From: an uncultured Verrucomicrobiota bacterium
GTDB taxonomy: Bacteria; Verrucomicrobiota; Verrucomicrobiia; Opitutales; Opitutaceae
Direction: 5' to 3'
NCBI GenBank assembly: GCA_903960515.1
Contig: CAJCBL010000234.1
Location: 1-35,505, forward strand
DNA: 35,505 nucleotides
In this document: one piece after another, positions 24,581 to 33,368 of the stretch
Layout of the letters: every line of letters begins with the position of its first letter
How positions within the stretch are numbered: the stretch's first letter is position 1
Position numbers and translations under genes: made by a program
Notes under the pieces: model-generated
Seen by the model: the letters and a program-made list of their open reading frames with translations, nothing else
The model's database searches: none
What the model was told of the DNA's origin: nothing

Positions 24581-25393
24581 TCAGGCTTTGGTCTCGGGGC
24601 GCATCGCCAGCCGGGTGACCTCTTTGTCGAAGTAGTTGAGCCCGAGGCCGGCGTCGACGACCATCGTGGTGCCGTTGATACCGCTGGAGCGCGCGCTCAG
24701 GAGGAAGAGGGCGGCGTTGGCCACCTCCTGCGTCTCCAGATTGCGGCGGCGGAAGGTAAGCTTCTCGGCGTAGAGGTAGCTCTCCACGTAGCCCGGGATG
24801 CCCGAGCTGCTAGCCGTCTTCAGCGGACCAGCACCCACGGCGTTGAAGCGCACCTCGGTGTCGGCGCTGAACGACTTGGCAAGGTTGCGCACGATGCCGT
24901 CGAGCGCGGCCTTGATCGGCGACATGTACCCGTAGTTCTCCGCCGTCACCAGCAGCGACGAGATGCCCATCGCCACCACCGAGGCGTCGCGGGCCAGGTG
25001 CGGCTTGAACGCCCGCGCCAGCTCCACCAGCGAAAAGGCGGAGATCGTCGTGGCCTGCAGAAAGTCGGCGCGCCGGGTTTCATGGAACGGCTTGAAGCCC
25101 TCGGCATAGTTGGCGAATGCCACCGAATGCACGATACCGTGGAGCGGGCCGTACTGCGGCCCCACCTCGGCGGCCAGCGAGTCGCAGGCGCCGTCGCGCT
25201 CGAGATCGCACACGAAGACCGGAGCGCTCGGCGCGAGCTTTCGCACCTCGGCCCGGCGCTTCTCGGAGTGCACGCTGTAGAGCACGCGCGCGCCCTCGGC
25301 CTCGAGCGATTTGGCCACATGCCAGGCTACGCTCTTCTTGTTAGCCACGCCGGCGACCAGCACGGTCTTGCCGGCCAGTCCCAGGAAACTCAC
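24581..25393 (-). CDS. fabI: Enoyl-ACP reductase, FabI-type short-chain dehydrogenase
   Basis: This reduces trans-2-enoyl-ACP to acyl-ACP with NAD(P)H, the last step of each fatty-acid elongation round. The 270-residue protein has the FabI nucleotide site GVANKKSVAWHVAKSL (15-30), HSVAFA (89-94), and the Tyr154-x6-Lys161 pair (YGYMSPIK). VRFNAVGAGPLKT near 181-193 matches the family's loop. The first of the two active-site tyrosines of E. coli FabI (Tyr146) appears to be Ser in SSLLVTAENY, where the spacing is more like FabL. GTG 25393 overlaps the fabZ stop by four bases (GTGA). Its place before oleA suggests it supplies saturated acyl chains to that enzyme or is the housekeeping reductase. 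Confidence 0.88.
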   Translation of the reverse strand: MSFLGLAGKTVLVAGVANKKSVAWHVAKSLEAEGARVLYSVHSEKRRAEVRKLAPSAPVFVCDLERDGACDSLAAEVGPQYGPLHGIVHSVAFANYAEGFKPFHETRRADFLQATTISAFSLVELARAFKPHLARDASVVAMGISSLLVTAENYGYMSPIKAALDGIVRNLAKSFSADTEVRFNAVGAGPLKTASSSGIPGYVESYLYAEKLTFRRRNLETQEVANAALFLLSARSSGINGTTMVVDAGLGLNYFDKEVTRLAMRPETKA

Positions 25394-25836
25394 GTCGCAC
25401 CCCCGGGCGTCTTCCAGGCCACTGCGAAATCGACGCTGAGCACGCGCTTATCACCCGATTTGATACTGCCGGCCATCATCGTGAACCCGCCCACGACCTC
25501 CTTGATCTTCGTGGTGATCTCGATGGTTTCGCCCGGGAACACGGGGTTGCGGAAGCGCACGTCGCTCACCCGGGCCAGCAGCGGCACCCCACCTGGCGTC
25601 CCTGCCCCGGAGGCCTTGTCCCGACGCGCCATCAACAGCGCTCCGGTCTGGAACACCGCTTCGCACAGCAGCACGCCCGGAGTGATCGGCTGGCTCGGGT
25701 AATGCCCGCGGTAGAAATCCTCGTCGGCGCGGAAAGTGCGGCGTGCCACCAGCGAGTCGGCCGTCTCGGCGACGATTTCGTCGACAAAAAGAAATGGCGG
25801 GCGATGCGGGATGAGATCGGTTACGGAGTCGGACAT
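25390..25836 (-). CDS. fabZ: 3-hydroxyacyl-ACP dehydratase, FabZ-type hot-dog fold
   Basis: FabZ removes water from 3-hydroxyacyl-ACP to give the trans-2-enoyl form used by FabI. From ATG 25836 it is 148 residues, the normal size; TTG 25848 would add four. The family pattern LIPHRPPFLFVDEI is at 8-21. The active-site His45 is in FYRGHYPSQPITPGV and Glu59 in LLCEAVFQ, with the correct 14-residue spacing. It is the first gene of the tight fabZ-fabI-oleA-oleB operon. The region upstream (25837-26052) holds the divergent promoter area shared with the lipoprotein gene. Confidence 0.9.
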   Translation of the reverse strand: MSDSVTDLIPHRPPFLFVDEIVAETADSLVARRTFRADEDFYRGHYPSQPITPGVLLCEAVFQTGALLMARRDKASGAGTPGGVPLLARVSDVRFRNPVFPGETIEITTKIKEVVGGFTMMAGSIKSGDKRVLSVDFAVAWKTPGGAT

Positions 25837-26052
25837 GGCGGGTGGCAAGTGGTGAAAGGCGAGAGGCTAGAGAGAGAAGCCCCGGCGCGGAAAGACTTAC
25901 TTTGCGGGTTTCGCGAAGCGGCGACCGAGTTGGCGGCGGCTAACTCTCCGATGCTCGCCAGCCGAACCGTAGACCGCCCCAATTTTGGGCGATCGCAACT
26001 GCCGGCAGAAATTCATCGCCTAAGAAATCTTCAGGAACTGCGTTGTTCGTGT

Positions 26053-26964
26053 ATGCGCAAGGTACTGCTTTGGACTCTTCCCTTTCTCGCTTTTCTGACC
26101 GCGTGCACCCGACCATCCAAAATTGAGCTGCAAAGAGCCAATGATATCCAGGCTCGGGTCGACGCGATTGCGAAGCTCTACGGCGAACTTGAACTGCCAA
26201 AGCACTTTATGGAATCGCCCGCTCGCAAACGAGGGGGAGAATTCGAAGTACCCCAGACCCTTTCTTTCTTTCCCCACCTACGAATGGAGAACGGCTATGT
26301 GCTCGACTACGTCTACCACTCTCAAGGTGCCGGAGGTGAACCTATTGTCTACGCGCGCAAAACCGAATGCCCGCCGTTTGCCGACGAAACGGCGTTCGTG
26401 GCCAGTGTCAGAGAGCGTGCCCACTTGGACGATGTCGAGAGTGCCCTGCGCAAATACCAAGAGGAGGAAGCAAAAGCCGTCAGTAATCCCGCCGAAAACG
26501 GCGCGGCCTTCGAGCGCCTCCAAAATCGCTTGGCCGAAATCCCTGACCATGACGTAGGGCACTGGTATTTGAAGCATATCGCATGCGACGGCAGCGACGA
26601 TGGATTTATCGAACTCGCTGCGCTGCGCCTCATTGGTGACCGGTTCTATCTTTTCTGGCATGCATGCTACAGCGACCTGAGATTGATACTGACCAAAGAG
26701 AAGGCCGAAAAGGTGATGGGGGGCCTCGAAGAATCGAAGCTTCCCCAGTTCACTCACGCCAAGAAACCGCCCAAAATCACGGCGGCATTGCTCTGCCCCA
26801 AGGTCAAGCGAGACGCCGATACAGTCACAGTCACCTTCCACGTGTTCAGTCGTTGGGGCGGGCTATCGCTGCTCACCTTCAAGTTCTCACCACGATTCCC
26901 CCACGGTCTACGCGAATCGGAACCGGAAACCATCATCCCTTACGACTGTGGCATCGTGTACTGA
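26053..26964 (+). CDS. Predicted lipoprotein of unknown function
   Basis: A 303-residue protein from ATG 26053. This start yields a clear lipoprotein signal: MRKVLLWTLPFLAFLTAC with a canonical LTAC lipobox (Cys18). The frame is open upstream to 25702, but that part overlaps the fabZ 5' region and lacks protein character. The mature protein is not recognised. It has a Glu/Lys-rich helical middle (about 115-145), a DHDVGHWYLKHIACDGSDDGF segment and aromatic strands towards the C-terminus, suggesting a soluble mixed fold anchored to the membrane. The DNA is visibly less GC-rich than its neighbours, which hints at recent acquisition. It converges on the DUF2293 gene with 15 bases between stops. 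Confidence 0.75.
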   Translation: MRKVLLWTLPFLAFLTACTRPSKIELQRANDIQARVDAIAKLYGELELPKHFMESPARKRGGEFEVPQTLSFFPHLRMENGYVLDYVYHSQGAGGEPIVYARKTECPPFADETAFVASVRERAHLDDVESALRKYQEEEAKAVSNPAENGAAFERLQNRLAEIPDHDVGHWYLKHIACDGSDDGFIELAALRLIGDRFYLFWHACYSDLRLILTKEKAEKVMGGLEESKLPQFTHAKKPPKITAALLCPKVKRDADTVTVTFHVFSRWGGLSLLTFKFSPRFPHGLRESEPETIIPYDCGIVY

Positions 26965-26979
26965 CTCCGAGCCCAACCG

Positions 26980-27675
26980 TCAGGCGGCACCCGGTTTCTG
27001 CTGGCCCAGCGCCCGGTGCAGCGGGCAGGCGGCCCGATCGATCGCCTGCCCTTGCCGGTAACGGGTGAGCAACTGCACCGAGCGCTGCGCCAGCATCCGG
27101 CGCACCTCGCGGCGGCGCCCCTTTTCGCGGGGGATGACCATGTTGTCGTATCCCGTGGTCTGATGGCGCATCCAGGCGATGGTGGCCGCCTCGGCGCGCT
27201 CCGCGATGGGGATACGCTCGGTGCGCGCCACCGTGCCGCTGCCCACAGGCGTGGCGTGGTCGGCGATCAGCTTGGCCATCACCTCCGCCGCCTCTCGGTG
27301 AACCGGGTGGAAAGCCAGAAAGGTCAGCACAGCGGCGCGAAAATCCTCCACGTATTCGACCTGCTCCTCGGCGCGGCGTTTGCGGCCGGCGTCGAGCTTG
27401 CGCTGGTAGGCCGGGTTCATGCGCTCCACCAGCAACTCGGCCCTCAGCGCCTCGATGCGGGCGGCCGGCGCCCAGATGCCCTTTGAGAAGCGCTTGTTGC
27501 CCTTCACCTCGATCATGGTCCAGGTGGGGCCGTCCTGCTTGATGCGGCGGCTGAGCGCGGCATCGCCGGGGGCAAGCAGGCTCCAGCCATCGGGTACGAC
27601 AAGCACGCGTCCCTCCGCGCTGAGCACACGGCGGGGTGTCGAAAATGTTCGGACTTCGCGGGTTTCGGTCGGCAC
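26980..27675 (-). CDS. DUF2293 domain-containing protein
   Basis: A basic protein of about 231 residues. The frame runs to a TTG at 27711, but GTG 27675 gives MPTETREVRTFSTPRRVL, which is how I recall members of this family beginning. The N-terminal part has VPDGWSLLAPGDAALSRR and WTMIEVKGNKRFSKGIWAP. The DUF2293 region follows at roughly residues 105-190, with FHPVHREAA, DHATPVGSGTVART and AWMRHQTTGYD. The His/Arg conservation in these segments suggests nucleic-acid binding, but no function is established. There is no signal or membrane segment. Upstream lies the repeat-bearing region 27676-27945. Confidence 0.78.
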   Translation of the reverse strand: MPTETREVRTFSTPRRVLSAEGRVLVVPDGWSLLAPGDAALSRRIKQDGPTWTMIEVKGNKRFSKGIWAPAARIEALRAELLVERMNPAYQRKLDAGRKRRAEEQVEYVEDFRAAVLTFLAFHPVHREAAEVMAKLIADHATPVGSGTVARTERIPIAERAEAATIAWMRHQTTGYDNMVIPREKGRRREVRRMLAQRSVQLLTRYRQGQAIDRAACPLHRALGQQKPGAA

Positions 27676-27810
27676 AGTGCCAAGGGAAAACGCGGCCGCC
27701 CGCAACCTCAAGCCCGGAGCATGTGAACCGGCCCAAGAGCCCCAATTCTCCGGCCATTTATCGAAACCGGAATCGACGATTCATTTTCAAGCCGCCACCC
27801 GGAGCGCCGA

Positions 27811-27895
27811 ATTAGGGACAGGTCAAAAGTACCCGCCCAAAAGCGCCCTCCGCAAAACGCTCCGCGTCGTATTGGGGACAGGCCAAAAGTACCCG
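27811..27895. repeat. Two copies of a 25-bp GGGACAGG repeat
   Basis: Copies at 27811-27835 and 27871-27895 match at 23 of 25 positions (ATTRGGGACAGGYCAAAAGT then ACCCG) and are exactly 60 bases apart. Between and beside them CGGAGCGC-type words occur in both orientations (27800-27808, 27858-27868, 27917-27929). Motifs of this GGGGACAGG type often flank REP-associated transposase elements, but no transposase gene is present here. Confidence 0.65.
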
Positions 27896-27945
27896 TCTCC
27901 CTCTTTTGCGTTTCAAAACGCGGAGCGCCCCCTCATCGCTTGGAG

Positions 27946-29250
27946 ATGCCGTTTTCCTCACTGGGCCTGATCGCACCTCTCACTCAGGCAGTCGCCGAGC
28001 GCAATTATCTCGCGGCCACGCCGGTGCAGACCGCCGTGATCCCGGCCATCCTGCGCGGCGAGGACGTGTGGGCCTCGGCCCAGACCGGCTCGGGAAAGAC
28101 AGCCGCATTTGCCCTTCCGATACTCCAACGCCTCGCCGCCAACCCCCGCGAACGCGGCGCCGTGGGCGCACTGGTCCTCGCGCCCACCCGCGAACTGGCC
28201 GCCCAGATCACAGCCTCCTTCCGCGCCTACGGCTGCCACCTGCCCGCACCGGCGCCAAAGATTGTCACCGTGTTTGGCGGCGTCTCGCTCAACCCGCAGA
28301 TGATGGCGCTGCGCGGCGGCGCCGATGTCGTGGTGGCAACGCCGGGACGCCTGCTCGACCTGCTCGCCCGCAACGCCCTGGGCCTGGGCGCCATCTCGAC
28401 CGTGGTTCTCGACGAGGCCGACCGCCTCCTGGACCTTGGTTTCTCGGATGAACTCGGCCGTATCCTGCGCCTCCTGCCCGCGCGCCGCCAGACGCTGCTC
28501 TTCTCGGCCACCTTCCCGCCCGAGGTCACCGCCCTCGCACAAAATGTCCTGCGCTCCCCCTTGCGCTTCGAGGGGGAAACCGCGCCGGCCTCCCAGCCCG
28601 TGATCCTCCAGCGCGCCATCGAGGTCGACCCGCCCCGGCGCACCCAGTTGCTGCGCCACCTCATCGAGTCCAACGGGTGGACACGAGTCCTGGTCTTTGT
28701 CGCCACCAAGTACGCCACCGAGCACATCGCCGAGAAGCTCCGCAAGGCCGGCCTCGATGCCTGGGCCTTCCACGGCGAGCTCAGCCAGGGAGGGCGCACC
28801 GCGGCGCTGGCCCGTTTCAAGGAGGCCAAGGTGGGCGTGCTCGTTGTCACCGATCTGGCCTCGCGCGGTATCGACATCGTGCGCCTGCCCGTAGTGGTGA
28901 ACTTCGACCTCCCCCGCTCAGCGGTGGACTACACCCACCGTATCGGCCGCACCGGGCGCGCGGGCGAGACAGGCATCGCCGTCAGCTTCATCAGCGCGGC
29001 CAGCCATGCCCATTTCCAGCTCATCGAGAAGACTCACAACCTCCACCTGCCCCGCGAGCAAATCGAAGGCTTCGAGCCCACCGAGCTTGCCGCGCCTGAG
29101 GCCCCGGTGTCTCCGGCCGGTGGAGGCGTGAAGGGCAAGCGCAAGAGCAAGAAGGACAAGCTGCGCGAGGCCGCCGCCCGCGCAGCCGCTGCAACCGCCT
29201 CCAAGGGAGAGCGTCCATTGCGCCTGCCTCCCGGCCGGCGGATGCGCTGA
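27946..29250 (+). CDS. DEAD-box ATP-dependent RNA helicase, RhlE-like
   Basis: The 434-residue protein from ATG 27946 (TTG 27940 possible) unwinds RNA duplexes in ribosome assembly or RNA decay. All core motifs are present in order: Q-motif region F3 to Q28 (ATPVQ), Walker A AQTGSGKT (45-52), PTREL (80-84), GG near 111, TPGR (132-135), DEAD-type DEADR (156-160), SAT (187-189), FVATK, DLASRGID (303-310) and HRIGRTGR (331-338). The short C-terminal tail is rich in Lys, Arg and Ala (KGKRKSKKDKLREAAARAAAA), typical of RhlE-type proteins and likely RNA-binding. The immediate upstream DNA carries the paired 25-bp repeats. Confidence 0.93.
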   Translation: MPFSSLGLIAPLTQAVAERNYLAATPVQTAVIPAILRGEDVWASAQTGSGKTAAFALPILQRLAANPRERGAVGALVLAPTRELAAQITASFRAYGCHLPAPAPKIVTVFGGVSLNPQMMALRGGADVVVATPGRLLDLLARNALGLGAISTVVLDEADRLLDLGFSDELGRILRLLPARRQTLLFSATFPPEVTALAQNVLRSPLRFEGETAPASQPVILQRAIEVDPPRRTQLLRHLIESNGWTRVLVFVATKYATEHIAEKLRKAGLDAWAFHGELSQGGRTAALARFKEAKVGVLVVTDLASRGIDIVRLPVVVNFDLPRSAVDYTHRIGRTGRAGETGIAVSFISAASHAHFQLIEKTHNLHLPREQIEGFEPTELAAPEAPVSPAGGGVKGKRKSKKDKLREAAARAAAATASKGERPLRLPPGRRMR

Positions 29251-29564
29251 GGCGTACCCGTTCCGTGAATAGCCATGGGCCGGATGCCTAGGGCCTATTC
29301 CCCTAGAAGACCTTGGCCGCACGCCTGCTCCTGAGCCCAACGCTGGCGGTTCGGCTCTCGCCACACGGAGCTCGGCGCCAGTCTGCATCACGGCTGCGGC
29401 GACCACTCATTGGGCACCGCCGTTCGCTCCAACTCAGTCTCCATGTGTGTTACAGGGCCAACAACCGAGTTAAGCCCTGCCCGCGCGCCGCCCCTTAGGC
29501 CACCTCGCACCAAGCAACATTCGGCCCACGCCCCAACCTACCGCGCAGAAGCTCGACTCCACAG
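29251..29564. other. Gene-free intergenic region
   Basis: These 314 bases lie between two co-directional genes. A small inverted repeat CTAGGG/CCCTAG (29288-29293 with 29301-29306) could help end the helicase transcript, though no T-tract follows. I see no gene or clear promoter. Confidence 0.35.
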
Positions 29565-30383
29565 ATGCACCTCCCCACCGCATTGTTGCTGCTGCTCCTT
29601 GGCCTCATCGACCGCGCGGCCGCCACCGCCCCCAAAACCACCGTGGTAGACGGCGTCGCCTACCAAGTGGTACACGCGGCCCCGCCCTCGGTGCGGGTTC
29701 TCTGGCAGGACAAGCGAGGGAGGCAGCTTCGCACGTTCCGCTCCGCCGCCCAGTACCTTCAGGAAGAGGGCTGTACCACCGAAACATTGATGAACGGCGG
29801 CATCTTCGAGCCCAACGGCATACCCAGTGGACTGCTGATCCAGGACGGCTCGGAATTGCGGCCAGTGAACCGAAAATCCGGTGACGGAAACTTCTTTCTC
29901 AAACCCAACGGCATTTTTCTGCTCGGGACCAAGGGTGCCGCCATCATCCCGACCGAGGCCTATCCGCCGAGCGCAATGGAGATCCACTACGCCGTGCAGT
30001 CGGGCCCCCTGCTCCTTCACGCCGGAGCGATCCATCCACAACTCTCGAAGAACTCCATTTCCCGCCTACACCGCAACGGGGTCGGGGTGACCAAATCCGG
30101 GGAGTTCGTGTTGGCGATCACCGATCCCGCTTCACCAAAGCTGCCAACGCTCCACGAGTTTGCACGGCTGTTCCTGAGCCTTGATTGCACGGACGCGCTG
30201 TTTCTTGACGGAGTGATCAGCCAGATGAGCTCGGGGTCGGACATCACCAAGCCCAGCAACAGTTTTGGCTCGATCATCGCAGTTACCAGCCCCGCTCAAC
30301 CACCCACTCCAACGGAGAGCCCCGAGACGCCAAACCCTGGTGGCTCGGCCATCGACCCAGATCGACCACCACCGGTTCGATAA
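29565..30383 (+). CDS. Secreted phosphodiester glycosidase-like protein (NAGPA/DUF2233 family)
   Basis: A 272-residue protein with an N-terminal signal peptide (ALLLLLLGLIDRAAA, cleavage near residue 20), so exported. The family includes the enzyme that uncovers mannose-6-phosphate by removing N-acetylglucosamine from a phosphodiester, and many bacterial proteins of unknown substrate. Family pattern visible: LMNGGIFEPNGIPSGLLIQDG (about 75-95), GDGNFFLKPNGIF (106-118), AVQSGPLLLHAG (143-154), RNGVGVTKSGEFVLAIT (170-186) and ALFLDGVISQM (211-221). The last 35 residues are Pro/Thr/Asp-rich and probably disordered. It stands alone, without sugar-processing neighbours. Confidence 0.85.
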   Translation: MHLPTALLLLLLGLIDRAAATAPKTTVVDGVAYQVVHAAPPSVRVLWQDKRGRQLRTFRSAAQYLQEEGCTTETLMNGGIFEPNGIPSGLLIQDGSELRPVNRKSGDGNFFLKPNGIFLLGTKGAAIIPTEAYPPSAMEIHYAVQSGPLLLHAGAIHPQLSKNSISRLHRNGVGVTKSGEFVLAITDPASPKLPTLHEFARLFLSLDCTDALFLDGVISQMSSGSDITKPSNSFGSIIAVTSPAQPPTPTESPETPNPGGSAIDPDRPPPVR

Positions 30384-30758
30384 TTCCGGAGCTGCAAGTT
30401 GTCACGGTTTAGTGGGGGCGCGAAACTGGGCCATAAACTACGGTCCCTCCAGCCATCCATCACTATGGGTTGCCGGCCCCTAATCCGGCCCCCGACAGCC
30501 CCGAGGTCACCGAGTTTTAGCAATATTGGCCAATGGGGCACATAGAGCGCGAAGCGCCCAAACGCAGCCGGCGCCTTACTCGGGCCTGAGCCCCTTGTCG
30601 CCTGGAACCGGGCACGTTCGCCAGCCTGCGGCCTTTGCTCGACTGCCTGCGGCCACCGAATCGTACGCCTGTTTTCCGCTTTGACCGCTCCCGCCGCCAG
30701 TCCCAAAAACGCAGCCCGTGACTTGTGCCCACCCACCGGGAACCCGCCACATCCATAC
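30384..30758. other. Upstream region of pyrB
   Basis: These 375 bases precede the pyrimidine genes. I looked for a PyrR-binding leader or a hairpin/T-tract attenuator and found no convincing one. An in-frame extension of pyrB to 30681 is open but has no support. The frames on the other strand are Arg/Ser-rich shadows. Confidence 0.4.
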
Positions 30759-31706
<948 letters not shown>

Positions 31707-31773
31707 TACCGCCGTCACCACACGCCCGCCCCCCAGTCCCCTCCCCTTTTCGCCCGCTCCGCGGCCTACCCAC

Positions 31774-33069
31774 ATGCCGAAAATCCTCTGGATCTCCAAC
31801 GCCCAAGTCATCGACCCCGCCTCCGGGCGTGAGGCCGTGGGCGACCTCTTCGCCATCGACGGCAAACTCGTTGCCGAACTCTCCGCCGAGCAAAAGCAGC
31901 AGGCACAAAAGATCGACGCCAGCGGCCTCGTAGCCTGTCCCGGCCTCGTGGACATCCACGTGCACTTCCGCGAGCCCGGCCAGACGCACAAGGAGACCAT
32001 CGAGACCGGCACCCGCGCCGCCGCCGCCGGCGGGTTCACCACCTGCGTGTGCATGCCCAACACCAGCCCGCCGGCCGACAACGCCGGCACCATCGAATAC
32101 ATCAACGACGCCATCGAGCGCTCCGCCATCGTCCATGTGTATCCGACCGGCTGCATCACCGTGGGCCAGAAGGGCGCCGCCCTCGCCCCGATCGGCTCGC
32201 TGGCGCGCACCGGTTGCGTGGCCATCACCGACGACGGCCTTTGCGTGCAGAACAACGAGCTCATGCGGCGCGCCGTAGAGTACGCCAAGATGTTCGGCAT
32301 CCCGGTGATGGACCATTGCCAGGACGCGGCCATGACACAGGGCGCAGTCATGAACGAGGGCTTCATGTCCACCAAGCTTGGACTGCGCGGCTGGCCCAAC
32401 GCCGCCGAGGACATCATCGTAGCCCGCAACGTGATCCTCGCCGCCTACGCCGGCCACCAGATCCACCTCCAGCACATCAGCTCCAAGTACTCCGTGGAGC
32501 TGATACGCCGCGCCAAGGGCCGCGGAGTGCCCATCACCGCCGAGGGCACCCCGCACCACATCGCCCTCACCGACTCCGCCCTGGCCGGCTACGACACCCA
32601 TTTCAAGATGAACCCGCCGCTGCGCATCGAGGAGGATCGCCACGCGATCATCGAAGGCCTGCGCGACGGCACCCTGGACTGCCTGGCCACCGACCACGCC
32701 CCGCATACCAACTACGAGAAGGACAAGGAGTTCGACAACGCCCCCTTCGGCATCCTGGGCCTGGAGACGGCGTTGCCCATCTGCCTGCAGATTCTGGTGC
32801 GCGAAAGCGGCTTCACCCTGCGCCGTGTGGTGGAACTGATGACCGTAAAGCCCGCGCAGGTGCTCAAGCTGCCCGCCGGCACCCTCGCGGCCGGAGCCAG
32901 CGCCGACATCACCCTCTTCGATCCCAACGAGGAATGGACCTACGACGCCCTCAAGGGCTTCAGCAAGTCGTCCAACTCGCCCTGGCACGGCCAGAAGCTG
33001 CGCGGGCGGGTGCGCACCACCATCGTAGCCGGCCGGGTAGTCTACCAAAACGGCGAGATCGTGGGCTAA
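31774..33069 (+). CDS. pyrC: Dihydroorotase, class I
   Basis: This cyclises carbamoyl-aspartate to dihydroorotate in the third step of pyrimidine synthesis. The 431-residue length and motif set are those of the long (class I) zinc amidohydrolases. Metal and substrate residues visible are DIHVHFREPG (60-69, with His62, His64 and Arg66), Asp153/Asp154, His181 (MDHCQD), His234 (LQHISS), and Asp307 in ATDHAPH. All key residues are present, so it should be active, unlike the PyrC' pseudo-enzymes paired with some pyrB genes. The ATG at 31774 follows pyrB by 67 bases. Two hairpins lie just after the stop. Confidence 0.95.
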   Translation: MPKILWISNAQVIDPASGREAVGDLFAIDGKLVAELSAEQKQQAQKIDASGLVACPGLVDIHVHFREPGQTHKETIETGTRAAAAGGFTTCVCMPNTSPPADNAGTIEYINDAIERSAIVHVYPTGCITVGQKGAALAPIGSLARTGCVAITDDGLCVQNNELMRRAVEYAKMFGIPVMDHCQDAAMTQGAVMNEGFMSTKLGLRGWPNAAEDIIVARNVILAAYAGHQIHLQHISSKYSVELIRRAKGRGVPITAEGTPHHIALTDSALAGYDTHFKMNPPLRIEEDRHAIIEGLRDGTLDCLATDHAPHTNYEKDKEFDNAPFGILGLETALPICLQILVRESGFTLRRVVELMTVKPAQVLKLPAGTLAAGASADITLFDPNEEWTYDALKGFSKSSNSPWHGQKLRGRVRTTIVAGRVVYQNGEIVG

Positions 33070-33078
33070 GCTGTAACC

Positions 33079-33121
33079 AAGCACTTGAGGCGATTCTTCC
33101 CACTAGCGTGGGCAAGTGCTT
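33079..33121 (+). terminator. Bulged hairpin after pyrC
   Basis: AAGCACTTG (33079-33087) pairs perfectly with CAAGTGCTT (33113-33121). Inside, CCCAC (33099-33103) pairs with GTGGG (33108-33112) around a TAGC loop, leaving an 11-base bulge on the left arm. It starts 10 bases after the pyrC stop. There is no T-tract, so it may end or stabilise the pyrBC transcript. Confidence 0.5.
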
Positions 33122-33127
33122 GTCCGC

Positions 33128-33186
33128 CGTAGGCGCGTGCTTGCACGCGATCTGCGCTCTGCATCGCCTGCAACCACGCGCCTACG
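33128..33186. repeat. 12-bp inverted repeat containing the GCGTGCTTGCACGCG motif
   Basis: CGTAGGCGCGTG (33128-33139) is perfectly complementary to CACGCGCCTACG (33175-33186). The left part also contains GCGTGCTTGCACGCG (33135-33149), itself a short hairpin (GCGTGC/GCACGC). The same 15 bases recur at 35401-35415. The rest of the gap up to 33368 shows nothing else. Confidence 0.55.
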
Positions 33187-33368
33187 ACAGAATGGTTACG
33201 ACTGGGCCGTATTGATGAAGTTCAGTTGCAGGGTTGTATCTTGCGTCCGTCCCCCGAGGCAGAGCCGCTGGCCCACCGGCGCGGCGGCGAAGGAAAGTTG
33301 AAAACCGGTGCTCGCGGGAAGGCTGGCGACCGGTTCTCCTTCGACCCCCTCGGCCCTACACTGCTCTC

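Noticed and set aside
25390-25836. The hot-dog protein as a thioesterase instead of FabZ
   Set aside because: The His45/Glu59 spacing and the LIPHRPPFLFVDEI start are FabZ-specific, and FabI follows directly.
30384-30758. Pyrimidine attenuator or PyrR leader upstream of pyrB
   Set aside because: I found no hairpin followed by a T-run and no PyrR anti-antiterminator pattern that I could defend.
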